NCBI RefSeq assembly: GCF_016901995.1 | Contig: NZ_JACJLE010000004.1 | Location: 38,745 to 102,744 of the forward strand | Direction: 5' to 3' | Source of the DNA: Bacteroides caecigallinarum | GTDB lineage: Bacteria; Bacteroidota; Bacteroidia; Bacteroidales; Bacteroidaceae | DNA length: 64,000 nt | Shown here: in pieces, positions 27,084 through 35,936 of the stretch | How the letters are laid out: each line of letters opens with the position of its first letter | How positions within the stretch are numbered: position 1 is the first letter of the stretch | Program-made: the position numbers and the translations under genes | Notes under the pieces: generated by a model | The model's database searches: none | Told to the model about the DNA's origin: nothing | Seen by the model: only the letters and a program-made list of their open reading frames with translations

Positions 27084-29588
27084 ATGAAAAAAATTTTATT
27101 GTCAGCTTTGCTTGCTCCATTTTTCATTTCGTGCAGCATTGAAAAAGCTAATTATGAGATTGTAAAAAATGATTTACGTGCTCCTGCCTATCCGTTGGTA
27201 ACAATAGATCCTTATACCAGTGCATGGTCAATGAGCGATAATTTATATGATAGCCCTGTATGTCACTGGACAGGCAAAAGTTTTCCTTTTGTCGGAGTAA
27301 TCAAGGTAGATGGTGTATCATATAGATTTATGGGAACAGAAGATAAAGAGATGATACCTGTTGTACCAACTTCCTTGCAGGGAGATTGGAGTGGTCGTTA
27401 TACCACTGAAAGACCAAAAGGGGATTGGACTTCAGAGAACTTCAATGATTCTAGCTGGAAAGTTGATAAAGGTGCATTCGGTACTATGGAGTATGAACCT
27501 ACAGCCAAGACACAATGGGGAACAAAAAATATTTGGGTACGTCGTTCTGTAAATATAGAACGTGACCTTGATGACTATCCTGTATATTTGGAATTTTCGA
27601 ATGATGATGATGCTGTTTTCTATATAAATGGAGTAAAAGTTCATAGTACAGGTTCTACATGTTATAAGAATAAACAGATAAAATTGTCGGAAGAAGCAAA
27701 ATCGGCGTTGAAACCTGGATTAAATATTATTGCTGCAGAATGTGTAAATCCGGTTGGTAATGGATTGTTGGATTTCGGATTACTTATTCCTAAAGATCTT
27801 AAAACTTCGTTTGCTCAGACTGCTGTTCAGACTTCTGTTGATGTGCAAGCTACTCAGACTCATTATTCTTTTAATTGTGGCAATGTTGACTTAAAGCTAT
27901 CATTTGCAGCACCATTGTTTTTGGAAGATTTATCATTAGTGAGCCGTCCTGTAAATTATATTACATATAATGTTACATCTTTAGATGGAAAAGAACATGA
28001 TATAGATATATATTTTGAGGCATCGCCTCGTTGGGCTTTGGACCAGCCTCACCAACCTTCTGTAAGCAACGTATATGAACAGGACGGACTGATTTTTATT
28101 AAGAGTGGCAGTAAGGAGCAAAATATTCTTGCAAAATCCGGTGATGACTTGCGTATAGATTGGGGCTATTTCTATCTTGTTGGTGACAAGAAAAATACAA
28201 TATATAATATTGGAAATACAGACGCTTTACGACAGAGTTTTGCAGACGGTACTTTTGCTCAGACTAGTGCTTCAGGTGAAGGCAATATGGCTAATATGGC
28301 TTTGGTACGTGATTATGGAAAGGTAAAGGAAGTGGCAGACAAGATTATGATTGGATATGATGATATTTACTCTATACAGTATTTTAATACCAATCTTCGC
28401 CCTTATTGGAATAAAAAAGGTGATAAAAAAATTGAATCTGAGTTCCTGGCCGCTTTCAGAGATTATGATAAACTGATTTCACGTTGTTACGCTTTTGATA
28501 AAGAGTTGATTGAAGAAGCAGCAAATGTAGGAGGAAAAGAGTATGCTGAACTTTGTGCATTAGCTTACCGTCAGTCAATTGCTGCTCATAAACTTGTTGA
28601 AGCACCGAATGGTGATTTGTTGTGGCTTTCAAAAGAAAATAACAGTAACGGATGTATAAATACTGTTGACTTGACTTATCCGTCTGCACCATTATTCCTT
28701 ATTTATAATCCGGACTTGATGAAGGGTATGATGAATGGCATTTTTTATTATAGTGAAAGCGGAAAACATCAAAAACCTTTTGCGGCTCATGATTTGGGAA
28801 CTTATCCTTTGGCCAACGGTCAGGTATATGGCGGTGACATGCCTGTAGAAGAGAGCGGAAATATGCTTATTGTAGCTGCAGCAATAGCTGCTGTAGAAGG
28901 AAATGCTGATTATGCAGCTAAACACTGGGATGTATTGACTACTTGGACTGATTATTTGGTAGAAAAAGGTCTGGACCCTGAGAATCAACTTTGTACTGAT
29001 GATTTTGCCGGACACTTTGCTCATAATGCAAATCTGTCTATTAAGGCTATTTTGGGTATTGCTTCTTATGGACGTTTGGCTGAAATGCTTGGTAAAAATG
29101 ATATTGCAAAACATTATATGGCAAAAGCACGCGAGATGGCTGGCGAGTGGGAAAAAATGGCTAATGATGGTGACCATTATAAGCTTACTTTTGACAAATC
29201 TGGAACGTGGAGCCAGAAGTACAATCTGGTATGGGATAAAATATTGAAGCTTGGAATCTTCAATCCTCAAATAGCCGAAACAGAAGTCGCTTATTATCTG
29301 AATAAAATGAATGTGTATGGCTTGCCACTTGACAGTCGTGAAACTTATACCAAGACAGACTGGGTTATGTGGACAGCAGCTTTATCTAATGATCAGTCCA
29401 CCTTCCGCAAGTTCATAACACCTATGTATAAGTTTATGAACGAAACCATAGACAGAGTTCCTATGTCTGACTGGGTATTTACTGATAAACCAAATTATAG
29501 AGGTTTTAAAGCTCGTTCAGTGGTAGGTGGATACTATATGAGAATGCTTGAGAACAGACTGCTTGGCAAAACGAAAGATAACAACTGA
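27084..29588 (+). CDS. DUF5127/DUF4965/DUF1793 'glutaminase-like' lipoprotein
   Basis: An 834-residue lipoprotein (signal ending FFISCS) with the domain set often annotated as glutaminase A-like: an N-terminal DUF5127-type beta region, then DUF4965 and an alpha/alpha barrel (DUF1793) from about 450 onward with YPSAPLFLIYNP, HDLGTYPLANGQVYG and MPVEESGNMLI. A galactose-binding jelly roll is inserted at about 92-235 (GDWTSENFNDSSWKVDKGAF and NDDDAVFYINGVKV). The alpha/alpha barrel is the same kind of fold as in several glycoside hydrolases, and the protein sits among mannan enzymes, so a glycan substrate seems more likely than glutamine. That is inference; the true reaction is unknown. Confidence 0.75.
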   Translation: MKKILLSALLAPFFISCSIEKANYEIVKNDLRAPAYPLVTIDPYTSAWSMSDNLYDSPVCHWTGKSFPFVGVIKVDGVSYRFMGTEDKEMIPVVPTSLQGDWSGRYTTERPKGDWTSENFNDSSWKVDKGAFGTMEYEPTAKTQWGTKNIWVRRSVNIERDLDDYPVYLEFSNDDDAVFYINGVKVHSTGSTCYKNKQIKLSEEAKSALKPGLNIIAAECVNPVGNGLLDFGLLIPKDLKTSFAQTAVQTSVDVQATQTHYSFNCGNVDLKLSFAAPLFLEDLSLVSRPVNYITYNVTSLDGKEHDIDIYFEASPRWALDQPHQPSVSNVYEQDGLIFIKSGSKEQNILAKSGDDLRIDWGYFYLVGDKKNTIYNIGNTDALRQSFADGTFAQTSASGEGNMANMALVRDYGKVKEVADKIMIGYDDIYSIQYFNTNLRPYWNKKGDKKIESEFLAAFRDYDKLISRCYAFDKELIEEAANVGGKEYAELCALAYRQSIAAHKLVEAPNGDLLWLSKENNSNGCINTVDLTYPSAPLFLIYNPDLMKGMMNGIFYYSESGKHQKPFAAHDLGTYPLANGQVYGGDMPVEESGNMLIVAAAIAAVEGNADYAAKHWDVLTTWTDYLVEKGLDPENQLCTDDFAGHFAHNANLSIKAILGIASYGRLAEMLGKNDIAKHYMAKAREMAGEWEKMANDGDHYKLTFDKSGTWSQKYNLVWDKILKLGIFNPQIAETEVAYYLNKMNVYGLPLDSRETYTKTDWVMWTAALSNDQSTFRKFITPMYKFMNETIDRVPMSDWVFTDKPNYRGFKARSVVGGYYMRMLENRLLGKTKDNN

Positions 29589-29603
29589 TTTGAGTAAAAT
29601 ATA

Positions 29604-29651
29604 AGCAGTTCTTCCTGTTCAGAAGTTATATGGACAGGAAGAATGCTTTTT
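29604..29651 (+). terminator. Hairpin with T run between the DUF4965 and GH92 genes
   Basis: AGCA(g)TTCTTCCTGT pairs with ACAGGAAGAATGCT (14 pairs, one bulged G), followed by TTTTTATTTC. It looks like a working intrinsic terminator inside the operon, so GH92 and GH125 may be made at lower level or have their own promoter. Confidence 0.65.
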
Positions 29652-29682
29652 ATTTCTAATATTTTTAACATTTAATATTATC

Positions 29683-31971
29683 ATGGGAATTAAACAAATA
29701 TTTTTTACGACTGTTCTTGCGTTAAATAGTTTGATTGTGTTGGGGGAGAGTCTTACTCCTGTTGATTATGTAAATACTCTTGTTGGAACAAAGTCTAAGC
29801 ATTCACTTTCTACGGGTAATACTTATCCGGCGGTTGCATTACCTTGGGGAATGAACTTCTGGTCGCCACAGACAGGTGTAATGGGCGATGGCTGGGCTTA
29901 TACTTATGATTCAGATAAAATAAGGGGATTCAAACAGACTCATCAGCCTAGTCCGTGGATTAATGATTATGGACAATTTTCAATTATGCCGGTTACCGGT
30001 GCTGTTGTCTTTAATCAGGATGAACGTGCAAGTTGGTTTTCTCATAAAGCAGAAATTGCTACTCCATATTATTATAAAGTATATTTGGCTGATCATGATG
30101 TAACGGCGGAGTTTTCTCCTACGGAACGTGCTGCAATATTTCGTTTCACGTTTCCTGAATCAAAAGATTCTTATGTAGTTATAGATGCTTTTGATAATGG
30201 TTCGTATATCAAGGTAATTCCATCCGAAAATAAGATTATAGGCTATACTACTAAAAATAGTGGAGGGGTGCCAGAGAATTTTAAAAACTATTTTGTTTTA
30301 AAGTTTGACAAGCCTTTCAGCTATGTTGCTACGGTTAAGGATGGAGTGATTGATACCCAGAATACAGAGCAGACAACCAATCATGCAGGTGGAATTATTG
30401 GATTTGAAACTGTCCGCGGAGAGCATGTTAATGTAAAAGTGGCATCATCGTTTATCAGTTTTGAACAGGCTGAGTTGAACCTGAGAGAGATTGGAAACCG
30501 TACCTTGGAACAGGTTTCTCAAGATGCCAAGGAAGAATGGAATAAAGTATTGGGTCGTATTGAGGTGAAAGATAATAATATAGACAAACTACGTACTTTC
30601 TATTCATGTCTTTATCGTTCGGTATTGTTCCCAAGAAGTTTCTATGAGATTGATTCAAAAGGTGACATAGTGCATTATAGTCCTTACAATGGTAAGGTGC
30701 TACCAGGCTATATGTTTACTGATACTGGCTTTTGGGATACTTTCCGTTGTTTGTTCCCTTTTCTTAACCTTATGTATCCTTCGATGAATTTAAAAATTCA
30801 GGAAGGTCTTGTTAATGCATATAAAGAGAGTGGTTTCTTGCCTGAGTGGGCAAGTCCAGGACATCGTGGCTGCATGGTAGGAAATAATTCAGCTTCTGTA
30901 GTTTCTGATGCATGGATAAAAGGCCTACGTGGATATGATATAGAAACTTTGTGGGAAGCCGTTAAGCATGGTGCTGTAAATGTTCATCCGGATGTTCCTT
31001 CTACAGGACGTTTGGGATATGAATACTATAATAAATTAGGATATGTCCCTTATAATGTCGGGATTAATGAAAATGCAGCCCGCACATTAGAGTATTCTTA
31101 TGATGATTGGTGTATTTATCAGTTAGGGTTGTCTTTAGGAAAATCAAAGAAAGAATTGGAACCATTTGCAAAAAGAGCATTGAATTATAGAAATTTGTTT
31201 GATAAAGAACATAAACTTATGCGTGGAAAAAATGAGGATGGTAAGTTTCAAACTCCTTTTAATCCTTTGAAATGGGGAGATGCGTTTACCGAAGGAAACA
31301 GTTGGCATTATACCTGGTCTGTTTTCCATGACCCTCAAGGCTTGATTGATCTTATGGGAGGAAAAGATGCATTCAATGAAATGCTGGATTCCGTATTTAT
31401 TTTACCTCCTGTCTTTGATGATAGCTATTATGGTAGCGTTATTCATGAAATACGTGAAATGCAGATAATGAATATGGGAAATTATGCACATGGTAATCAG
31501 CCTATACAACACATGATATATCTTTATAATTATTCAGCGCAGCCATGGAAATCTCAATATTGGGTACGTGAGGTTATGGATAGAATGTATAATGCAAATC
31601 CAGATGGATATTGTGGAGACGAAGATAATGGTCAGACTTCTGCTTGGTATGTATTCTCTGCAATGGGCTTCTATCCGGTTTGTCCTGGTTCAAACCAATA
31701 TGTTTTAGGTTCTCCACTATTCCGTTCAATAAAATTACATTTGGAGAATGGTAAAACTGTAACGATATCTGCTCCAGAAAATACTCATTCCTCAAAATAT
31801 GTACAGAAGTTATATATTGATGGAAATGAATATAATCATAATTACGTTACTCATGAGCAACTGCAAGAAGGTGCTATGCTTGAATTTAAAATGAGTGAAA
31901 CTCCTAATAAACTTAGAGGTATAGATATAGAAGACGCCCCATATTCTTTCTCTAAGAGTTTAGAAAAATAA
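29683..31971 (+). CDS. GH92 family exo-alpha-mannosidase variant (Gln in place of the usual catalytic Glu)
   Basis: A 762-residue exported enzyme (signal peptide about 1-22, no lipobox, so periplasmic). GH92 landmarks: VDYVNTLVGT (26-35), TYPAVALPWGMNFWSPQTG, TGFWDTFRC (about 347-355), and GDEDNGQTSAWYVFSAMGFYP near the C-terminus with the conserved Asp residues. GH92 enzymes are calcium-dependent inverting alpha-mannosidases. The acid motif that normally reads GNEPSHH is GNQPIQH here (Q606; codon CAG at 31498-31500). In GH92 enzymes with this change the substrate known to me is mannose-1-phosphate-linked mannose, which needs no acid help. A phosphodiester substrate or loss of activity are both possible. 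Confidence 0.85.
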   Translation: MGIKQIFFTTVLALNSLIVLGESLTPVDYVNTLVGTKSKHSLSTGNTYPAVALPWGMNFWSPQTGVMGDGWAYTYDSDKIRGFKQTHQPSPWINDYGQFSIMPVTGAVVFNQDERASWFSHKAEIATPYYYKVYLADHDVTAEFSPTERAAIFRFTFPESKDSYVVIDAFDNGSYIKVIPSENKIIGYTTKNSGGVPENFKNYFVLKFDKPFSYVATVKDGVIDTQNTEQTTNHAGGIIGFETVRGEHVNVKVASSFISFEQAELNLREIGNRTLEQVSQDAKEEWNKVLGRIEVKDNNIDKLRTFYSCLYRSVLFPRSFYEIDSKGDIVHYSPYNGKVLPGYMFTDTGFWDTFRCLFPFLNLMYPSMNLKIQEGLVNAYKESGFLPEWASPGHRGCMVGNNSASVVSDAWIKGLRGYDIETLWEAVKHGAVNVHPDVPSTGRLGYEYYNKLGYVPYNVGINENAARTLEYSYDDWCIYQLGLSLGKSKKELEPFAKRALNYRNLFDKEHKLMRGKNEDGKFQTPFNPLKWGDAFTEGNSWHYTWSVFHDPQGLIDLMGGKDAFNEMLDSVFILPPVFDDSYYGSVIHEIREMQIMNMGNYAHGNQPIQHMIYLYNYSAQPWKSQYWVREVMDRMYNANPDGYCGDEDNGQTSAWYVFSAMGFYPVCPGSNQYVLGSPLFRSIKLHLENGKTVTISAPENTHSSKYVQKLYIDGNEYNHNYVTHEQLQEGAMLEFKMSETPNKLRGIDIEDAPYSFSKSLEK

Positions 31972-32001
31972 GATTTTAATAAAGATGTTTATTCTTTATT
32001 G

Positions 32002-32009
32002 TATATTTG
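32002..32009 (+). promoter_or_regulatory. Possible internal promoter before GH125
   Basis: TATATTTG matches TAnnTTTG 37 bases before the GH125 ATG. There is no clear -33 element. It would allow expression below the upstream terminator-like hairpin. Confidence 0.35.
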
Positions 32010-32045
32010 TAAGATATAATGTAATTTAGAAGTAAAAATAAGATC

Positions 32046-33503
32046 ATGAAACACAAAGTATTTATAACTTCATTTTTGTTAAGTTTAGGAGGTTATGCTA
32101 TTGCTGATACATCTGCTTTTGAAACTGTATCATCAGGATATGTATGTTTAAATGATGCTATATATAAGGATAACCGTCCCGAAGTCGGTCAAAGACTTTT
32201 TACGTCGCAGGTTATAGAGAATAAGATAAAGCAAATGCAGAAACTTTTGGCAAATACCAAACTTGCTTGGATGTTTACTAATTGTTTTCCAAATACTCTA
32301 GATACAACAGTTCATTTTAGATATTTTGATGATGGCAGACCTGATACCTTTGTATATACAGGTGACATACATGCAATGTGGTTAAGGGATTCTGGTGCAC
32401 AAGTGTGGCCTTATGTCCAATTTGCAAATGAAGATCCAAAACTGAAAGAGCTTATAGCCGGAGTTATAAACAGGCAGATGGAATGTATATGTATTGACCC
32501 TTATGCCAATGCATTTAATGATGGTCCTACAGGTGGGGAATGGATGAGTGACAATACTGATATGTGTCCTGATGTACATGAAAGAAAATGGGAGATTGAT
32601 TCTTTATGCTATCCAATTCGTTTGGCCTATCATTATTGGAAAATCACAGGTGATACGAGTGTATTTGGTGATAAATGGTTAAGCGCTGTGGAGAAGATTA
32701 TTGAGACATTCAGAGATCAGCAAAGAACAGATGGAAAAGGCTCATATAAATTTCAGCGTAAAACAGAAAGAGCATTGGATACAATGACAAATAATGGCCT
32801 TGGTAATCCTGTTAAGCCAATAGGCCTTATAGCGTCATCATTTAGACCTTCAGACGATGCAACTACTTTCCAGTTTCTTGTACCTTCAAATTTCTTTGCT
32901 GTTTCATCACTTCGTAAGGCTGCAGAGATACTGGATAAGGTAAACGATGAAAAGATTTTGTCTAAAAAATGTAAGGTTTTGGCCAATGAGGTAGAAGAAG
33001 CATTAAATAAATACGCTATTTATAATCATCCTAAATATGGTAAAATATATGCTTTTGAGGTTGATGGCTTTGGTAATCATATGCTTATGGATGATGCCAA
33101 TGTTCCAAGTCTTTTGGCAATGCCTTATTTAGGAGATGTAAAGCTTGATGATCCAATTTATCAGAATACACGCCGTTTTGTTTGGAGTGAGGATAATCCG
33201 TACTTTTTTAAAGGTAAGGCAGGAGAAGGTATTGGAGGTCCTCATATAGGTTATGACATGGTATGGCCTATGAGTATAATGATGAAAGCTTTTACTAGTA
33301 CAGATGATGATGAAATAAAAGATTGTATAGAAATGCTTATGAATACTGACGCCGGAACAGGTTTCATTCATGAATCTTTTCATAAGGACGATGCATCTAA
33401 TTTCACTAGAGCATGGTTTGCTTGGCAAAATTCTCTTTTTGGAGAACTTATAATAAAAATGGTTGATGAAGGTAAATTGAAGCTTTTGAATAGTATAAAG
33501 TAG
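32046..33503 (+). CDS. GH125 family exo-alpha-1,6-mannosidase
   Basis: A 485-residue exported enzyme with a signal peptide (about 1-20) and an alpha/alpha barrel of GH125. Landmarks are GDIHAMWLRDSGAQVWPYV (about 105-123), WEIDSLCYPIRLAYHYWKITG, FRPSDDATTFQFLVPSNFFA (about 266-285) and GPHIGYDMVWPMSIMMKAFTS near the end. Characterised members remove terminal alpha-1,6-linked mannose with inversion. No lipobox is present, so it should act in the periplasm on oligosaccharides released by GH76 and imported by SusCD. It is the last gene of the locus. Confidence 0.92.
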   Translation: MKHKVFITSFLLSLGGYAIADTSAFETVSSGYVCLNDAIYKDNRPEVGQRLFTSQVIENKIKQMQKLLANTKLAWMFTNCFPNTLDTTVHFRYFDDGRPDTFVYTGDIHAMWLRDSGAQVWPYVQFANEDPKLKELIAGVINRQMECICIDPYANAFNDGPTGGEWMSDNTDMCPDVHERKWEIDSLCYPIRLAYHYWKITGDTSVFGDKWLSAVEKIIETFRDQQRTDGKGSYKFQRKTERALDTMTNNGLGNPVKPIGLIASSFRPSDDATTFQFLVPSNFFAVSSLRKAAEILDKVNDEKILSKKCKVLANEVEEALNKYAIYNHPKYGKIYAFEVDGFGNHMLMDDANVPSLLAMPYLGDVKLDDPIYQNTRRFVWSEDNPYFFKGKAGEGIGGPHIGYDMVWPMSIMMKAFTSTDDDEIKDCIEMLMNTDAGTGFIHESFHKDDASNFTRAWFAWQNSLFGELIIKMVDEGKLKLLNSIK

Positions 33504-33544
33504 TCTGTATCTTATTGAATAATAAGGTGTAGGTAAAAATATTG

Positions 33545-33802
33545 ATGCGTTTTACTGCTATAATGTTTATGATTTGTTGTTTACATAAAAACAATGATTC
33601 TATTGACAGGAACAAGTATATCTATAAAACGAACACATCTTATACAGAAGCTAAGGACAGATAGAATGGTACGGCAGCAATATGGTATCAATCAATATAT
33701 TGGAATATGGTTATGAATGCCTGCAAACTGGCTTGCAAAACAAATGACAATAAAAGGAAAAAAGAACTACTTGGGCTGAATCGTAAGATATTTGAGGTGT
33801 AA
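33545..33802 (+). pseudogene. Possible decayed small gene with an in-frame amber stop
   Basis: One frame from the ATG at 33545 to TAA at 33800-33802 has 86 codons with a single TAG at 33662-33664. The first part begins MRFTAIMFMICCLHKNN; the second ends KRKKELLGLNRKIFEV. I do not recognise the product and cannot show that it is coding. The rest of the 33504-34397 gap holds repeat copy 2, a terminator, tRNA-Lys and, from about 34134, AT-rich sequence with nothing else clear. Confidence 0.25.
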
Positions 33803-33830
33803 ACAAATGGAAATATATAGAATTGACAGT

Positions 33831-33965
33831 GTGACCGCTGTTGTATGAATTTCCACCTTTCTAATAGTCCGAAAAAAACGTGCGCACATTTTATCTAAAA
33901 CGTGCGCACGTTTTGTATTGAATGTGCGCACGTTTAAAGTTGAACGTGTGCACAATATTTTGGCG
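33831..33965 (+). repeat. Dispersed repeat element, copy 2
   Basis: Same structure and orientation as the copy at 12200: a 47-base leader (33831-33877, starting GTGACCGCTGTTGTA) and four units starting at 33878, 33900, 33922 and 33944, 22 bases apart. It lies about 330 bases after the last gene of the glycan locus, so this copy and copy 1 bracket that locus as direct repeats. Confidence 0.9.
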
Positions 33966-34010
33966 GTTTCATCCGAACTCCGTATTCTGTTCCAATTTTC
34001 AGTATTGATA

Positions 34011-34047
34011 AAAAAGAAACCGCCGATAACGATTAGTTATCAGCGGT
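34011..34047 (-). terminator. Terminator of tRNA-Lys
   Basis: On the minus strand ACCGCTGATAAC and GTTATCGGCGGT form a 12-bp stem (with one G-T pair) around a 5-base loop, followed by TTTCTTTTT. It starts 12 bases after the tRNA 3' end. Confidence 0.85.
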
Positions 34048-34059
34048 ATTCTTTTTGAG

Positions 34060-34132
34060 TGATCCGCTTGGGGCTCGAACCCAAGACCCCAACATTAAAA
34101 GTGTTGTGCTCTACCTGCTGAGCTAGCGAATC
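34060..34132 (-). tRNA. tRNA-Lys (anticodon TTT)
   Basis: The minus strand folds as a 73-base tRNA: acceptor stem GATTCGC/GCGGATC with A discriminator, TAGCTCAGCAGGTAGAGC D-arm, anticodon loop CTTTTAA, and T-arm with GGTTCGAGCC. CCA is not encoded. It is flanked downstream by an intrinsic terminator and sits 95 bases from repeat copy 2. Confidence 0.95.
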
Positions 34133-34397
34133 AATCCTGTTTTGCTATCGTTATTTCCCGATTGCGAGTGCAAAGGTATGACTTATTTTTGAAACTGCAA
34201 AATATTTGAATGATTTTTTTATAATGAAATTTTAAAAAGTCCTGTAAATCAGGATGAAAAAAATGATAAAATTAAATGGGTTGTGTGATAAACTCTACAT
34301 AACCGGGAGCAAAAATTATTTTTTTTCGTATAACATAGATATGTTTGATGTAATATTATGTATTTTTGTCGTACTATTATAATATAATAATGTATAT

Positions 34398-35222
34398 ATG
34401 AAAGTCAGAAAATTTCTTGTTCCATTTATGATTTTATTTCTTGCTTCATGTGGGCAGGAAGAAAAAAAAGCCACAGAGCTGTTCAATAGAGCAGAGGAGT
34501 CTTTTAAGTCGGCTAATTATAGTGAGGCTAAACTTCAGATAGATAGTATAAGGAATTTATATCCTAAAGTGTTTGAAGTCCGCAAGAAAGCTGTAAGACT
34601 TATGCAGCAGGTTGAATTGGAAGAACAGAAAACATCCCTAGAATATCTTGACAGTATGATGGCGGTAAAGCAGGCTGTTTTGGATTCCATGAAAGTTGCA
34701 TTTGTACTTGAAAAAGATACGGCATATCAGGAAATAGGAAATTACTTTTATCCGTCGCAAGTTGTTGAAAAAAATATAGGAAGAACATTTTTGAGGGCTT
34801 GTGTAAGTGAAAAGGGAGAAATGTCACTTACTTCCATTTATTGTGCAGGCGGTTCTTTAAATCATACATCTGTAAAGGTTAGTTCTGCTGATGCTTTTGC
34901 TCAAACACCTGAATCGCCAGATATGTATGTCACTTCGGACTTGGGACGAAAGATTGAAAAGGCAGATTATAAGGTTGGTGCAGACGGTGGTGTCGTTGGG
35001 TTTATAATAGCGAATAAGGATGCCAAGTCATTGAAGCTTGAATTTATTGGTGATAGAACTTACAGAACTGTTATGTACTCGCCGGACATCAAGGCAATAG
35101 TAGAGGTTAGCAAACTGGCTCAGGTATTGGCTTCGATGGAAAAAATAAGAAAGGAACAGAAAGAGGCTAATTTAAAGATGCAGTTCCTTAATAAGAAGAT
35201 AGCTGAAACTGTGATAGAGTAA
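34398..35222 (+). CDS. Lipoprotein with tetratricopeptide-like N-terminus, unknown function
   Basis: A 274-residue lipoprotein: the signal sequence ends LFLASC with the lipidated Cys at about 19. A short TPR-like stretch follows (ATELFNRAEESFKSANYSEA and the matching helix LQIDSIRNLYP), then a long helix rich in Glu, Lys and Gln with coiled-coil character (about 60-105), a beta-rich middle, and a second charged helix at the C-terminus (IRKEQKEANLKMQFLNKKIAE). I do not recognise a named family. It stands alone, closed by a strong terminator. Confidence 0.7.
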   Translation: MKVRKFLVPFMILFLASCGQEEKKATELFNRAEESFKSANYSEAKLQIDSIRNLYPKVFEVRKKAVRLMQQVELEEQKTSLEYLDSMMAVKQAVLDSMKVAFVLEKDTAYQEIGNYFYPSQVVEKNIGRTFLRACVSEKGEMSLTSIYCAGGSLNHTSVKVSSADAFAQTPESPDMYVTSDLGRKIEKADYKVGADGGVVGFIIANKDAKSLKLEFIGDRTYRTVMYSPDIKAIVEVSKLAQVLASMEKIRKEQKEANLKMQFLNKKIAETVIE

Positions 35223-35228
35223 AAATAA

Positions 35229-35283
35229 AAACGCTTCGATGTTTTAGATAAGAATGCTTTGTAAAACATCGAAGCGTTTTTTT
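35229..35283. terminator. Bidirectional terminator between the lipoprotein and sodB
   Basis: AAACGCTTCGATGTTTTA pairs almost perfectly with TGTAAAACATCGAAGCGTTT around a 15-base loop. A-run and T-run flanks let it serve both convergent genes. Confidence 0.9.
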
Positions 35284-35298
35284 ATGGGTATTGGGAGT

Positions 35299-35871
35299 TT
35301 ATAATCTTTCTGCCACTTTATTCCAGTTGACAATTGACCAGAAAGCATGAATGAAAGCTGCACGGTTGTTTCTATAGTCAATGTAATAGGCGTGTTCCCA
35401 AACGTCTATAACCATAAGTGGTGTAAAACCTTCGGTGATAGGGTTGCCGGCATTGGCAGTATTCATTATTTTCAGATTGTTTTCATTATCTTTTACTAGC
35501 CAAGTCCATCCTGAGCCGAATACACCTAATGCTGATTTGGTAAATTCTTCTTTGAATTTTTCTATGGAACCAAATGTGGAGTTTATTTTGTCGGATAATG
35601 TTGATGGTATTTCTTTTTGTTCAGGAGTGAGCGACATAAAGAAAAATGTATGGTTCCATGTCTGTGCAGCATTGTTGAATGTTGGTCCTTGGGCGTTACG
35701 GATGATGTCTTCCAGGTTCATGTTCTCAAATTCTGTACCTGCTATAAACTTGTTCAAATTGTTCACATAGGTTTGCAGATGCTTGCCATAGTGGTAATCA
35801 AAAGTTTCTTTGCTCATTTTAGGAGCTAATGCTTCCATGTCGTAGGGAAGCTTTGGCATTTCGTGAATCAT
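35299..35871 (-). CDS. sodB: Superoxide dismutase, Fe/Mn type
   Basis: A 190-residue cytoplasmic superoxide dismutase from the ATG at 35871 (MIHEMPKLPYDM). An 11-codon longer reading is possible but would start at the predicted transcription start. Metal ligands are H27, H74, D156 and H160 in the expected motifs (HYGKH, NHTFFF, DVWEHAYY). Q70 in AAQTWNH is the position typical of iron-using enzymes; Bacteroides enzymes can be cambialistic, so the metal cannot be fixed from sequence. Convergent with the lipoprotein gene. Confidence 0.95.
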   Translation of the reverse strand: MIHEMPKLPYDMEALAPKMSKETFDYHYGKHLQTYVNNLNKFIAGTEFENMNLEDIIRNAQGPTFNNAAQTWNHTFFFMSLTPEQKEIPSTLSDKINSTFGSIEKFKEEFTKSALGVFGSGWTWLVKDNENNLKIMNTANAGNPITEGFTPLMVIDVWEHAYYIDYRNNRAAFIHAFWSIVNWNKVAERL

Positions 35872-35901
35872 AGTAAAAATGTTTTTAAAATCATTATATT
35901 G

Positions 35902-35936
35902 CAAAGTTATAAACTTTAGTATTATATGTTGTCAAA
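35902..35936 (-). promoter_or_regulatory. Promoter of sodB
   Basis: On the minus strand TTTG (35933-35936), a 23-base spacer and TAACTTTG (35902-35909) match the Bacteroides consensus with a slightly long spacer. The transcript would start near 35895, supporting the Met at 35871. Confidence 0.55.

Noticed and set aside
28692..29270. Long open frame on the minus strand inside the DUF4965 gene
   Set aside because: Shadow of a strongly coding plus-strand gene; low-complexity, Ser/Ile/Phe-rich translation with no recognisable domain.
27084..29588. Glutaminase
   Set aside because: Annotation habit of the family; context and fold do not support glutamine as the substrate, so no such function is claimed.
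33831..34132. Integrated element at tRNA-Lys
   Set aside because: No integrase, no duplicated tRNA end and no att-like copy at the left boundary were seen; only the dispersed repeat brackets the locus.
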